Of a DNA stretch of 64,000 nt, positions 35,000 through 43,462 are shown piece after piece. Within the stretch, counting starts at the first letter, position 1. Every line of letters begins with the position of its first letter. Made by a program: the position numbers and the translations under genes. This DNA comes from Marinobacter oulmenensis (GTDB taxonomy: Bacteria > Pseudomonadota > Gammaproteobacteria > Pseudomonadales > Oleiphilaceae): contig NZ_JACHFE010000005.1 in the NCBI RefSeq assembly GCF_014201735.1, positions 186,001 to 250,000 on the forward strand. The letters run 5' to 3'. Below the pieces are notes generated by a model. That model saw only the letters and a list, made by a program, of their open reading frames with translations, ran no database searches and was not told the DNA's origin.

Positions 35000-35029
35000 T
35001 AAATTACATTTTTATTTCGGAATCAAGAA

Positions 35030-35938
35030 ATGAACATTGACCTGAAAGCCCTGGAACTGTTTTGTACGGTGGCCCGGGAGCTCAGCATTACCCTTGCCGC
35101 GCAACGACTGGGCCGTGCTCCGTCCAACGTCACCACCCGCATACAGCAGTTGGAAAGCGAACTTGGGGTTTCACTTTTCCTAAGAAAAAACAAGCGCCTG
35201 CATCTATCGCCAGAAGGCGAGCAGTTTCTTGTGTATGCGCAAAAAATCCTCTCGGTATCCGAAGAGGCCCGCCAGATCCTTCATCCGGATAAACCAGGGG
35301 GATCCTTGCGTATTGGTGCCATGGAAAGTACCGCCGCGAGTCGTTTACCGGAGGCTCTTGCGAGCTATCACCGCAAGTGGCCGGAAGTGGCACTTTCGGT
35401 AACCACGGGCCCTTCCGCCCCAATGCTGGAGGCCGTGCAGGCGCGATCGGTCGATTGCGCCTTTATTGCGCCAGCGGTGGGTACTGAAGGGAAGGAAAAC
35501 TCGGAGTTGTCATCTATGGGCCTGGTTGGCCAGCCAGTCTTCAGGGAAGAACTGATGCTGGTGCTGCCGGAAGCTCATCCACCAATAACCTCTGCTGCTG
35601 ATGTGGCCGTTGGTTCACTGGCCACATTTCGACCAGGGTGTACCTACCGATCAATAGCAGAAGAATGGTTTCGCAAGGGAGGCGTTAACCCATCATCCAT
35701 TCCCAACATTCAGGAAGTTGGCTCCTATCACGGGATGATTGCCTGCGTTTGCGCGGGGACCAGTGCCTGTGTCATTCCTAAGAGCGTCATTGAGCTGCTG
35801 CACGAACCAGTCGGCATTCAACAGATCCCACTGAAAACGATTGATACCTGGCTGGTTTGGCGGGAAAACTATGACACTCCGGCCCTCAGAGAGCTTATTA
35901 GCATCCTTTCAGGTGCCCACGCCACCCAAGGTCGTTGA
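35030..35938 (+). CDS. LysR-family regulator
   Basis: The 302-residue protein has an N-terminal HTH with L-A-A-Q-R-L-G-R-A-P-S-N-V near residue 27 and a complete effector domain containing a C-A-F-I-A-P stretch. It resembles GltR/PutR-type regulators. Base composition is visibly more AT-rich, with looser codon use, than the genes on either side, which may mark separate acquisition. It is divergent from the nitronate monooxygenase and is followed by an MFS remnant. Confidence 0.88.
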   Translation: MNIDLKALELFCTVARELSITLAAQRLGRAPSNVTTRIQQLESELGVSLFLRKNKRLHLSPEGEQFLVYAQKILSVSEEARQILHPDKPGGSLRIGAMESTAASRLPEALASYHRKWPEVALSVTTGPSAPMLEAVQARSVDCAFIAPAVGTEGKENSELSSMGLVGQPVFREELMLVLPEAHPPITSAADVAVGSLATFRPGCTYRSIAEEWFRKGGVNPSSIPNIQEVGSYHGMIACVCAGTSACVIPKSVIELLHEPVGIQQIPLKTIDTWLVWRENYDTPALRELISILSGAHATQGR

Positions 35939-35981
35939 TGTGGAATCAACGCATTATCAAGTGGACAGAGGGAAGCCGGTT

Positions 35982-36179
35982 ATCACGGCACCGGCCTCCA
36001 GCTTGCGTATGGCGGCGGCACTCAACGAATCGGCTCTATATCTGGGAAGCGCGATTGGCGCGGCAATCGGCGGTGTGGCGCTGAGCCTACCGATCTGGTC
36101 ACTGCCCCTCGGCACCGGTTTTGTGGCGGCGGTTGGGATGTTAGTGCAGTTCATCGGTTTGCGTCGAAGTGCGGGTTGA
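35982..36179 (+). pseudogene. C-terminal remnant of an MFS transporter
   Basis: About 65 codons ending at TGA 36177-36179 read as the last two membrane segments of a DHA1-type MFS efflux protein: A-A-L-N-E-S-A-L-Y-L-G-S-A-I-G-A-A-I-G-G followed by a hydrophobic segment and basic end. No start or upstream MFS sequence exists; upstream the frame runs into the end of the LysR gene. It is a truncated gene whose missing 5' part was lost or left elsewhere. It ends six bases before the mnmE stop, at the edge of the accessory block. Confidence 0.7.
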
Positions 36180-36185
36180 TATTTT

Positions 36186-36203
36186 TCACTTCCCGATACA
36201 GAA
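36186..36203 (-). other. Candidate attachment site at the 3' end of mnmE (SGI1-type attB)
   Basis: The last 18 bases of mnmE read TTCTGTATCGGGAAGTGA. The attachment site of Salmonella genomic island 1, as I recall it, is TTCTGTATCGGTAAGTAA at the same place in trmE/mnmE. Two differences, one in the stop codon, separate them. The site falls exactly where the conserved core ends. No second copy was seen in the window, so use by an element is not shown. Confidence 0.45.
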
Positions 36204-37556
36204 AGAACTGAAGATTTTGCCTAGCAGATCGTCCGGAGTCAGGTGCCCGGTGATTTCCCCCAGGGCGTCCTGGGCGGCTCTCAGGTCTTCGGCGAGCAGT
36301 TCCCCGGCGCCGTAGCCCTCCAGTTGGGACTGGCCCTGTGCCAGGGCATCCCGGGCCCGTTCCAGGGCATCCAGATGGCGTCGACGGGCCAGGAAGCCGC
36401 CTTCGGTGGAGCTGGCGAAGCCGATGCACTCCTTCAGATGTTCCCGGAGAATGTCCAGGCCATCGGCGGATTTTGCCGCCAGGCGGATCACCGGGGCTGA
36501 CGCCCCCGATTCCCCGGAGATTCCCACCGTCTCACCGGACAGGTCCACCTTGTTGCGAATAACGGTTACCGGGGCATTGTCCGGTAACTGATCGATAAAA
36601 TCCGGCCAGATGTCGTGGGGCTCGGTCCTGTCTGTGGTGGTGGCATCCACCAGCAGCAGGATCCGGTCCGCCCGGCGGATTTCATCCCAGGCCCGGGCGA
36701 TGCCGATGCGTTCCACCTCGTCCGGGCTTTCCCGCAGGCCGGCGGTATCGATGATGTGCAGGGGCATACCATCAATGTGGATATGTTCCTTGAGGACATC
36801 CCGGGTGGTGCCTTCGATGGCCGTGACGATGGCAGTTTCCCGGCCCGCCAGGGCGTTGAGCAGACTGGATTTACCGGCGTTGGGACGCCCGGCAATCACC
36901 ACGTTCATGCCGTCCCGGAGAATGGTGCCCTGTTCCGCCTCGGCCAGAATCGCCCGAACCTGGTCCAGCAGTCCCTGCAGGTCTCCCGCCACCTTGCCGT
37001 CGGCGAGGAAATCGATCTCTTCTTCCGGAAAATCGATCGCCGCTTCCACGTAAATGCGCAGGTGGGTCACCGCCTCCACCAACTGATCAATCCGCTGAGA
37101 AAACACCCCCTGCATGGACCGCACGGCACAGCGGGCGGCCTGTTCCGAACTGCTTTCAATCAGGTCGGCAATGGCCTCGGCCTGGGTCAGATCCAGTTTG
37201 TCGTTCAGGAACGCGCGCTCGGAGAACTCGCCCGGGCGGGCGAGCCTTGCCCCCTGGCTGCACACTTCCCGTAGCAACAGGTCAAGGATGACCGTGCCGC
37301 CATGGCCCTGCAGTTCGAAGACATCCTCGCCGGTGAACGAATGCGGGTTGGGGAAAAACAGGCCAATGCCCTCGTCAATCAGCTCACCCTGACTGTCCAG
37401 GAAGGGGCCGTAATGGGCATACCGGGGTTTCGGCTCGTAGCCGAGCATACGCGCGGCAATGGCCCGGGCATCCGGGCCGGACACTCTCACGATACCGACG
37501 CCGGCCTGGCCGGGCGCGGTGGCGATGGCGGCAATGGTGTCAGTGGCTGCTTGCAT
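36186..37556 (-). CDS. mnmE: tRNA uridine-5-carboxymethylaminomethyl modification GTPase
   Basis: The 456-residue protein has the MnmE N-terminal folate-binding domain, a GTPase domain with G-R-P-N-A-G-K-S-S near residue 227, D-T-A-G-L near 270 and N-K-V-D near 335, and the invariant C-terminal C-I-G-K. With MnmG it modifies the wobble uridine of several tRNAs. It lies downstream of yidC after a terminator-like hairpin. In relatives mnmG, rsmG and parAB usually follow; here the next sequence is the catabolic block. Confidence 0.97.
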   Translation of the reverse strand: MQAATDTIAAIATAPGQAGVGIVRVSGPDARAIAARMLGYEPKPRYAHYGPFLDSQGELIDEGIGLFFPNPHSFTGEDVFELQGHGGTVILDLLLREVCSQGARLARPGEFSERAFLNDKLDLTQAEAIADLIESSSEQAARCAVRSMQGVFSQRIDQLVEAVTHLRIYVEAAIDFPEEEIDFLADGKVAGDLQGLLDQVRAILAEAEQGTILRDGMNVVIAGRPNAGKSSLLNALAGRETAIVTAIEGTTRDVLKEHIHIDGMPLHIIDTAGLRESPDEVERIGIARAWDEIRRADRILLLVDATTTDRTEPHDIWPDFIDQLPDNAPVTVIRNKVDLSGETVGISGESGASAPVIRLAAKSADGLDILREHLKECIGFASSTEGGFLARRRHLDALERARDALAQGQSQLEGYGAGELLAEDLRAAQDALGEITGHLTPDDLLGKIFSSFCIGK

Positions 37557-37580
37557 GATTTTTCCTGCTCCTGAAACAAC

Positions 37581-37603
37581 AAAGGCTCCACACAGGAGCC
37601 TTT
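37581..37603 (-). terminator. Hairpin between yidC and mnmE
   Basis: A perfect 9-bp stem AAAGGCTCC / GGAGCCTTT around TGTGT (minus strand), followed by a modest T-rich stretch (GTTGTTT), lies 23 bases past the yidC stop and 25 before mnmE. It may partly terminate the rpmH-yidC transcript. Confidence 0.65.
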
Positions 37604-37626
37604 GTCGGGTCAGAAATACCGTTGCG

Positions 37627-39342
37627 TCAGTATTTCTTGCCTGCGGTTTCCGCTTCGATCTTGCGGGTAATGTACCACTGCTGGGAGATCGACAGAATGT
37701 TGTTCACCAGCCAGTACAGAACCAGACCGGCCGGGAACCACAGGAAGAACACGGTGAACACCAGCGGCATCAGCTTCATGATCTTCGCCTGCATCGGATC
37801 CGGCGGTGTCGGGTTCAGGTGCATCTGCAGCATCATGCTGGCACCCATCAGGATCGGCAGGATGAAGTACGGATCCATCTGGGACAGATCCTGGATCCAC
37901 AGCATGAACGGCGCATGGCGCAGTTGCACACTTTCAAACAGTACCCAGTACAGGGAAATGAACACCGGCATCTGCACCAGGATTGGCAGGCAGCCGCCGA
38001 GCGGGTTGATCTTCTCCCGCTTGTACAGCGCCATCATTTCCTGGGACATGCGCTGGCGATCGTCGCCGTACAGCTCTTTCAGGCGATTGAGCTGAGGAGC
38101 CACGGCGCGCATCTTGGCCATGGACTTGTAGCTGGTGGCGGACAGGTGGAAGAACACCGCCTTCACCAGAACCGTCAGCAGGATGATCGCAACACCCCAG
38201 TTGCCGACCAGGCCATGGAACCACTGCAGGATGTAGAACAGCGGCAGCGAAATGAAGAACAGCCAGCCGAAATCGACCGTGCGGTCCAGGTTCGGGGCCA
38301 CGCCTTCCAGACGTTCAATGATTTTGGGACCAACGTACGCTTTTGCGCCCACTTCGGCGCTTTCACCCGGGGCAACGGTGGTGGCGGGGTAAACAAAGCC
38401 CATCACGTGCAGCGGCCCACGACGGGTTGTCTGGAACTGGGCCGGCTGGTCCCGGTCCGGCACCCAGGCGGTCAGGAAGTAATGCTGGAGAAACGCCAGC
38501 CAGCCGTTGGTCACAGACTGGTTGATGCGGTTTTCGGTCAGGTCGTCGAAATCGTGTTTCTCGTAGGGATCTTCCGGGGTGCTGATCACCATGCCCAGAT
38601 AGGCACGGATACCCATGCTGGTCTGCGCCGTCGGATCGGCGGACTGGTCACGGACAATCTTGCCGGTGAAATTACTCTTCCAGGGCGCATCCGAGTTGTT
38701 TTCGATCAGGTAACGAACCTGAATCTCATAGGAACTGCGGTCCAGCTCGTAACGCTTGGTGATGCTAACGCCGCTGTCGGTGGTGAACGTCAGGTCCACG
38801 TTCAGTTGGTTCTCACCCTCACTCAGCGAATAGCTGCCGGCGCTGGTGTTATAAACCGGTTTACTGCCTGCGTTGCGACCATCCGGACCGTCCTGGCCAA
38901 TCAGACCGCTTTCGAGCATGTAGGTTCGGCCGTTGCCTTTGGTCAGCAGTTTCAGCGGCTGCTTGCTGTCGAGGGATTTGTCATAGTCCAGCAGGGAGCT
39001 GGAAACCAGATCGCCACCCACGCGATCAATGGTCAGCTCGTAGACGTCGGTACGGACGGTGATGTAGCGGTTGGCAACCGATTCCTCGCTGTCGGCGTTA
39101 CCAGCCGGCAGGTTCTGGCTATCGGCATCCGGCGTGCTGAACTCGTCGTTTGTGCTGGCGGCGCCCGAACTCTCCGGCAGGACCATATCATCACCGGAAC
39201 CGTCAGTGCCGGCCGCGGAGTCGCTCTGGACAACCTGCTCAGTCTGTGGTGCTGGCTGGTGATAGTCTTCGTTCCAGGCCAGAACCATCATATAACTGAC
39301 AATGGCGAGGCCGGCAAACAGAACAATACGTTGAATATCCAT
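37627..39342 (-). CDS. yidC: Membrane protein insertase YidC
   Basis: The 571-residue protein has the Gram-negative YidC plan: an N-terminal membrane anchor (residues 5-22), a large periplasmic beta domain to about 350, then five membrane segments with [12 protein letters not shown] near 460. It inserts and folds inner-membrane proteins with or without SecYEG. It starts 4 bases after yidD. Confidence 0.97.
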   Translation of the reverse strand: MDIQRIVLFAGLAIVSYMMVLAWNEDYHQPAPQTEQVVQSDSAAGTDGSGDDMVLPESSGAASTNDEFSTPDADSQNLPAGNADSEESVANRYITVRTDVYELTIDRVGGDLVSSSLLDYDKSLDSKQPLKLLTKGNGRTYMLESGLIGQDGPDGRNAGSKPVYNTSAGSYSLSEGENQLNVDLTFTTDSGVSITKRYELDRSSYEIQVRYLIENNSDAPWKSNFTGKIVRDQSADPTAQTSMGIRAYLGMVISTPEDPYEKHDFDDLTENRINQSVTNGWLAFLQHYFLTAWVPDRDQPAQFQTTRRGPLHVMGFVYPATTVAPGESAEVGAKAYVGPKIIERLEGVAPNLDRTVDFGWLFFISLPLFYILQWFHGLVGNWGVAIILLTVLVKAVFFHLSATSYKSMAKMRAVAPQLNRLKELYGDDRQRMSQEMMALYKREKINPLGGCLPILVQMPVFISLYWVLFESVQLRHAPFMLWIQDLSQMDPYFILPILMGASMMLQMHLNPTPPDPMQAKIMKLMPLVFTVFFLWFPAGLVLYWLVNNILSISQQWYITRKIEAETAGKKY

Positions 39343-39346
39343 AAAC

Positions 39347-39655
39347 TTAATGTCTGGTCTGGGTGGTAGTGTGAGAGCGCTCTACGGGACTGGTATCCCG
39401 GCTGGTACTGTCGGATGCCGTTGGCTCCGTCCCCGGTACCGGATCATAACCGCCTTCGGCCCACGGATGACACCGGAGCAGACGGGCACCCGCAAGACAG
39501 GAACCCTTGATGGCCCCATGATGCTGGATGGCTTCGATGGCGTATTGTGAACAGGTTGGATAGTGCCGGCAATGGCTGGCCATCATCGGACTGATGGCGT
39601 ATTGGTAGAACCGGATCGGCAGGAGCAGGAGCTTGCGCATAAACCCGTACCTCAT
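39347..39655 (-). CDS. yidD: Membrane protein insertion efficiency factor YidD
   Basis: The 102-residue protein has the YidD core F-Y-Q-Y-A-I-S-P, the cysteines in [11 protein letters not shown] and [12 protein letters not shown]. Its ATG at 39655 overlaps the rnpA stop (ATGA); an ATG at 39640 is an alternative that starts directly at the conserved M-R-K-L-L. The C-terminal tail after P-V-P is a variable, probably unstructured extension. Confidence 0.93.
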   Translation of the reverse strand: MRYGFMRKLLLLPIRFYQYAISPMMASHCRHYPTCSQYAIEAIQHHGAIKGSCLAGARLLRCHPWAEGGYDPVPGTEPTASDSTSRDTSPVERSHTTTQTRH

Positions 39656-40038
39656 GGCCGTGCACTGGCGTGTTCAGGCGGTTTCTGGCGGTGCTTTTTC
39701 TTCAATCGGTGCCAGAGTTCGTTAAGCGATGACCGGATGACGGAGTTATCCAGTGTCGCAAGGCCCTGTCGCCCGATAACAATGATATCCAGTCCCGGTA
39801 GGTCCTGCTGGTGACGAAAGGTTTCCCGCACCTGCCGCTTGACCCGGTTTCTCTGGACAGCCTGTCGAAGGTTCTTCTTCGAGAAAATCAGGCCGACCCT
39901 GGCGTAACCCCGGGCATTCGGAGTCGCCAGGATCAGAAAGTTCCGGTGGGGAACTTTCAGCTGTACGTCATCGAAGACTTTGCTGTAATCCGAAGGTTTC
40001 AACAAACGAACGGTTTTCGGAAACCCCAAAGTCTTCAT
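39652..40038 (-). CDS. rnpA: Ribonuclease P protein component
   Basis: The 128-residue basic protein has the RnpA signature with [10 protein letters not shown] near residue 64. It helps RNase P RNA process tRNA precursors. It starts 14 bases after rpmH and overlaps yidD by 4 bases. Confidence 0.96.
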   Translation of the reverse strand: MKTLGFPKTVRLLKPSDYSKVFDDVQLKVPHRNFLILATPNARGYARVGLIFSKKNLRQAVQRNRVKRQVRETFRHQQDLPGLDIIVIGRQGLATLDNSVIRSSLNELWHRLKKKHRQKPPEHASARP

Positions 40039-40052
40039 AAGCCGTTGTCAGC

Positions 40053-40187
40053 TTATGCGGACAAACGCGCACGACCCTTGGCACGGCGACGGGACAGTAC
40101 CTTACGACCATTGGCAGTGGCCATACGGGCACGGAAGCCGTGAGCACGCTTGCGCTTCAGGACGCTCGGTTGGAATGTTCTTTTCAT
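40053..40187 (-). CDS. rpmH: 50S ribosomal protein L34
   Basis: The 44-residue highly basic protein is a textbook L34 (M-K-R-T-F-Q-P-S start, R-R-R-A-K-G-R near the end). The frame is open to 40247 but that extension lacks similarity, and a good promoter lies at 40260-40288. It is the first gene of the rpmH-rnpA-yidD-yidC operon. Confidence 0.98.
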   Translation of the reverse strand: MKRTFQPSVLKRKRAHGFRARMATANGRKVLSRRRAKGRARLSA

Positions 40188-40259
40188 GGTGATCTTCTCA
40201 CAAATCGTCGATGGATATGGTTGATTGGCTGAAAAACAGGCAGCCAAAGCAGGAGCGGC

Positions 40260-40288
40260 ATTCTAGTCAAAAGCGGTGGCAAGTTCAA
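40260..40288 (-). promoter_or_regulatory. Sigma-70 promoter of rpmH
   Basis: On the minus strand TTGAAC and TAGAAT are separated by exactly 17 bases, with the -10 about 73 bases before the rpmH ATG. Confidence 0.75.
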
Positions 40289-40360
40289 TGTCTGATCTGA
40301 CAGAGAGATCAACGGGGTGGGTCAGGGAAAACCGATGGACCAATAACTAGAGTCAGTAAG

Positions 40361-40699
40361 TCTTTTTTAATTCTTTTAAAGGATTATTTATTACTGTTAT
40401 TAGGCAGGTCTATTTTTGTGGATAAGCCATTTTTTTCTTTTTTCATCAGAGTCCTGGATGTTGGACAAGGGTCTTGATGAGTCGTCCTGAGCCCTGTGGA
40501 AAGCGCTGGTGTGAAATGTGGGAAAAAGCGGAACCGGCCGAAAGTCGAGGTTATCCCCGTTTTGATACAGGATGTTCACACAGGGTCGTCACCGTGGTTT
40601 ACACAGGATCCTGTGGGTAACTTTTTTTGCCGGAATTATGTACACAACCCTGTTGATACATTGGTAAGCGACTGAAAATCGTTGTTTATTTTTTCCACA
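40361..40699. other. Chromosomal replication origin oriC
   Basis: The 641 bp between rpmH and dnaA hold no gene. An AT-rich stretch at 40361-40404 looks like the unwinding element. DnaA-box-like 9-mers follow: TGTGGATAA at 40417-40425 (perfect, reverse), TGTGGGTAA at 40612-40620, TTATGTACA at 40636-40644 and TTTTCCACA at 40691-40699 (one mismatch each), and TTATCCCCG at 40551-40559 and GTTTACACA at 40597-40605 (two mismatches). Position between rpmH and dnaA is the standard origin site in pseudomonad-like bacteria. Confidence 0.88.
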
Positions 40700-40708
40700 G
40701 GCTGTTTA

Positions 40709-40755
40709 TGACCTTCGATTGCGGGCTTTTACTGAAGGTCACCAGGGGTTAGAAT
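40709..40755 (+). promoter_or_regulatory. dnaA promoter with an inverted repeat across it
   Basis: TTTACT (40728-40733) and TAGAAT (40750-40755) are 16 bases apart, 74 bases before the dnaA start. An 8-bp inverted repeat, TGACCTTC (40709-40716) and GAAGGTCA (40734-40741), brackets the -35 box and could be an operator. Confidence 0.55.
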
Positions 40756-40828
40756 CCGGGATTACTTTCACGCCAGCGGGCCGGTATTTTGCCGGTGTCT
40801 GCCAAGCAGGTTTCAGGAGTGGGCGGTT

Positions 40829-42292
40829 GTGCCTAACACGATGTGGCATCAATGTCTGGAAGTGCTTCGGGATGAATTCCCTGCACAACAGTTCAATACC
40901 TGGTTAAGGCCCCTGCAGTCCGATCAGCAGGAGGGGCAGCTGATGCTGTTTGCCCCGAACCGCTTCGTCATGGACTGGGTCAATCAGAAGTACCTGCGCC
41001 GTATAGAGGAAGTGCTCAAGGACATCAACGGGGGCCAGGCGCCGCGTGTGATGATGAAAGTGGGCTCCGCTCCGAAGAAAGACGCACCGGTAAAAGCGGC
41101 GGTCAAGGAAACCGAACCGGCCTCTGGAGGGGAGGATGCCGGCCGGACAGTGACGGAAGAAGAGAAGAGCGTGGCGGCCACGGTGCCGGCGCCACCGTCA
41201 CCAACGGTTCAGGCGCAGCCTGTGGAAAACAGTGAACGCCGGGATGTTCAGGTTGAAGGTGACATCAAGCACCAGAGCTTCCTGAACGAGACTTTCACTT
41301 TTGACACCTTTGTTGAGGGTAAATCGAACCAGCTGGCGCGGGCCGCGTCCATGCAGGTGGCGGAGAACCCGGGGGGCGCCTATAACCCGTTGTTTCTCTA
41401 TGGCGGCGTCGGCCTGGGTAAAACTCACCTGATGCATGCCATTGGTAATGAGATTGTGCGCCGCAACCCGAGGGCCAAGGTGGCCTACCTGCGTTCGGAA
41501 AGGTTTGTGGCGGATATGGTCAAGGCTCTCCAGCTCAATGCCATTAATGAATTCAAACGCTATTATCGTTCAGTTGATGCTCTGCTGATCGACGATATCC
41601 AGTTCTTTGCCCGCAAGGAACGCTCACAGGAGGAGTTTTTCCACACCTTCAACGCGCTGCTTGAGGGTGGGCAACAGGTGATCGTGACCTGTGACCGTTT
41701 CCCCAAGGAAATTTCCGATATGGAGGAGCGGTTGAAGTCCCGGTTTGGCTGGGGCCTGACGGTGATGGTCGAGCCACCGGAACTGGAAACGCGGGTCGCC
41801 ATCCTGATGAAAAAGGCGGACCAGGCGAACGTCAAACTCAGTAGTGAAGCGGCCTTCTTTATCGCACAGAAAATACGCTCGAACGTGCGTGAACTAGAAG
41901 GGGCGCTGAGACTGGTGATAGCGAATGCTCACTTCACCGGTTCGGAGATCACGCCTCCGTTTATCCGGGAGAGTCTGAAAGACCTGTTGGCACTGCACGA
42001 AAAACAGGTCAGTATCGATAACATTCAGCGTACGGTTGCTGAGTATTACAAGATCAAGGTGGCTGACCTGCTGTCCAAACGCCGGACCCGGACAGTCACC
42101 CGTCCCCGGCAGGTTGCGATGTCCCTGGCCAAGGAACTGACCAACCACAGCCTGCCGGAGATTGGAGATGCCTTTGGCGGACGGGACCACACCACGGTCC
42201 TGCATGCGTGCAAGAAAATTGTGGAACTCCAGGAATCGGATCCTGGAATCCGCGAGGACTACCAGAATTTCATGAGATTGCTGACCACCTGA
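40829..42292 (+). CDS. dnaA: Chromosomal replication initiator protein DnaA
   Basis: The 487-residue protein has domain I (W-H-Q-C-L-E-V-L-R near the start, Q-Q-F-N-T-W), a long low-complexity domain II (about residues 80-150), the AAA+ domain with G-G-V-G-L-G-K-T-H near 190 and L-L-I-D-D-I-Q-F near 252, and the C-terminal DNA-binding G-G-R-D-H-T-T-V near 450. It starts at a GTG with a CAGGAGT site 9 bases upstream. An internal ATG at 40841 would cut only four residues. Confidence 0.97.
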   Translation: MPNTMWHQCLEVLRDEFPAQQFNTWLRPLQSDQQEGQLMLFAPNRFVMDWVNQKYLRRIEEVLKDINGGQAPRVMMKVGSAPKKDAPVKAAVKETEPASGGEDAGRTVTEEEKSVAATVPAPPSPTVQAQPVENSERRDVQVEGDIKHQSFLNETFTFDTFVEGKSNQLARAASMQVAENPGGAYNPLFLYGGVGLGKTHLMHAIGNEIVRRNPRAKVAYLRSERFVADMVKALQLNAINEFKRYYRSVDALLIDDIQFFARKERSQEEFFHTFNALLEGGQQVIVTCDRFPKEISDMEERLKSRFGWGLTVMVEPPELETRVAILMKKADQANVKLSSEAAFFIAQKIRSNVRELEGALRLVIANAHFTGSEITPPFIRESLKDLLALHEKQVSIDNIQRTVAEYYKIKVADLLSKRRTRTVTRPRQVAMSLAKELTNHSLPEIGDAFGGRDHTTVLHACKKIVELQESDPGIREDYQNFMRLLTT

Positions 42293-42341
42293 GGCCGGGT
42301 GGCTGCGGACCATTCACTTCCGATAGCGATAACCGAGTGCC

Positions 42342-43445
42342 ATGAAACTGACAATCAGCCGTGAATCCCTGATCACCCCGCTGCAGAGCATTGCCGGGGT
42401 TGTGGAAAAGAAACAGACCATGCCGGTCCTGTCGAACGTGTTGCTGGAAGCGGAAGACAACACCCTGACCCTGACCGGTACCAACATGGAGGTTGAGCTG
42501 GTGGCGCGGGTGGCCCCGGTTCACGTGGATCAGCCAGGCCGCATTACCGTACCGGCCCGCAAGCTGGCCGATATCTGCCGGGCCCTGGGTGACGAAGCAC
42601 CGATTGATCTGGCACTGGAAGGCGACCGGCTGCACCTGCGGGCTGGCAAGTCCCACTTTACCCTGTCCACATTGCCGGCAGAGCACTTTCCGAATGTGGA
42701 AGATGACGAAGAGAGCTTCCGGCTTGAGCTGCCCCGCAAAGAGCTGGGCCGCATGCTGGACGCCACCGCCTTCGCCATGGCCCAGCAGGATGTCCGTTAT
42801 TACCTGAATGGCCTGCTGCTGGAAGTCGACAGCGGACATGTCCGTACCGTGGCTACCGATGGCCACCGCCTGGCGATGGCCCATATGGACATGGAAACCG
42901 CGTGTCCGGAGCTGCGTCAGGTGATTGTGCCCCGTAAAGGGGTTCTGGAACTGGCCCGTCTGCTGGATGATGAACAGGCGCCCGTCACCCTGGTTATTGG
43001 TGACAACCACCTTCGTGCCACGGTGGGCAGCTATACCTTCACCTCCAAGCTGATTGAAGGCAAGTTCCCCGATTACAACCGGGTGATTCCCCGGGGTGGT
43101 GATAAGGAAGTCATTGCGGACCGTTCGACACTCAAGAGTACCTTGCAGCGGGCCGGCATCCTTTCCCACGAAAACATCCGTGGCGTGCGTCTGAACCTGG
43201 CGCCGGGTGAGCTTCAGGTGTTTGCCAATAACCCGGACCAGGAACAGGCTGAAGATGCCCTGCCGGTGGAATATCAGGGCGAACCCCTGCAGATTGGCTT
43301 CAATGTGGGCTATCTGGTGGATGTCATGAACGCCCTGGATGACGATTCGGTGAAGATCACGCTGTCCAACCCGAACAGCAGTGCCCTGATCGAGTCCGGT
43401 CAGGATGACGGCTGCCTGTACGTCGTCATGCCCATGCGCCTCTAG
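42342..43445 (+). CDS. dnaN: DNA polymerase III beta sliding clamp
   Basis: The 367-residue protein spans three clamp domains and ends with the family M-P-M-R-L, as in other beta clamps. It tethers the replicative polymerase and other factors to DNA. It lies 49 bases after dnaA. The next gene is not recF but an ABC1-type kinase 17 bases downstream. Confidence 0.98.
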   Translation: MKLTISRESLITPLQSIAGVVEKKQTMPVLSNVLLEAEDNTLTLTGTNMEVELVARVAPVHVDQPGRITVPARKLADICRALGDEAPIDLALEGDRLHLRAGKSHFTLSTLPAEHFPNVEDDEESFRLELPRKELGRMLDATAFAMAQQDVRYYLNGLLLEVDSGHVRTVATDGHRLAMAHMDMETACPELRQVIVPRKGVLELARLLDDEQAPVTLVIGDNHLRATVGSYTFTSKLIEGKFPDYNRVIPRGGDKEVIADRSTLKSTLQRAGILSHENIRGVRLNLAPGELQVFANNPDQEQAEDALPVEYQGEPLQIGFNVGYLVDVMNALDDDSVKITLSNPNSSALIESGQDDGCLYVVMPMRL

Positions 43446-43462
43446 GCCATTCTGCTCAACGG

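Noticed and set aside
35841..35981. A start for the MFS remnant inside the LysR gene
   Set aside because: Sequence there is the LysR C-terminus in another frame; similarity to MFS proteins starts only near 35982.
37459..39369. Plus-strand open frame of 636 codons opposite yidC
   Set aside because: It is the antisense shadow of yidC, with no recognisable domain or ribosome site.
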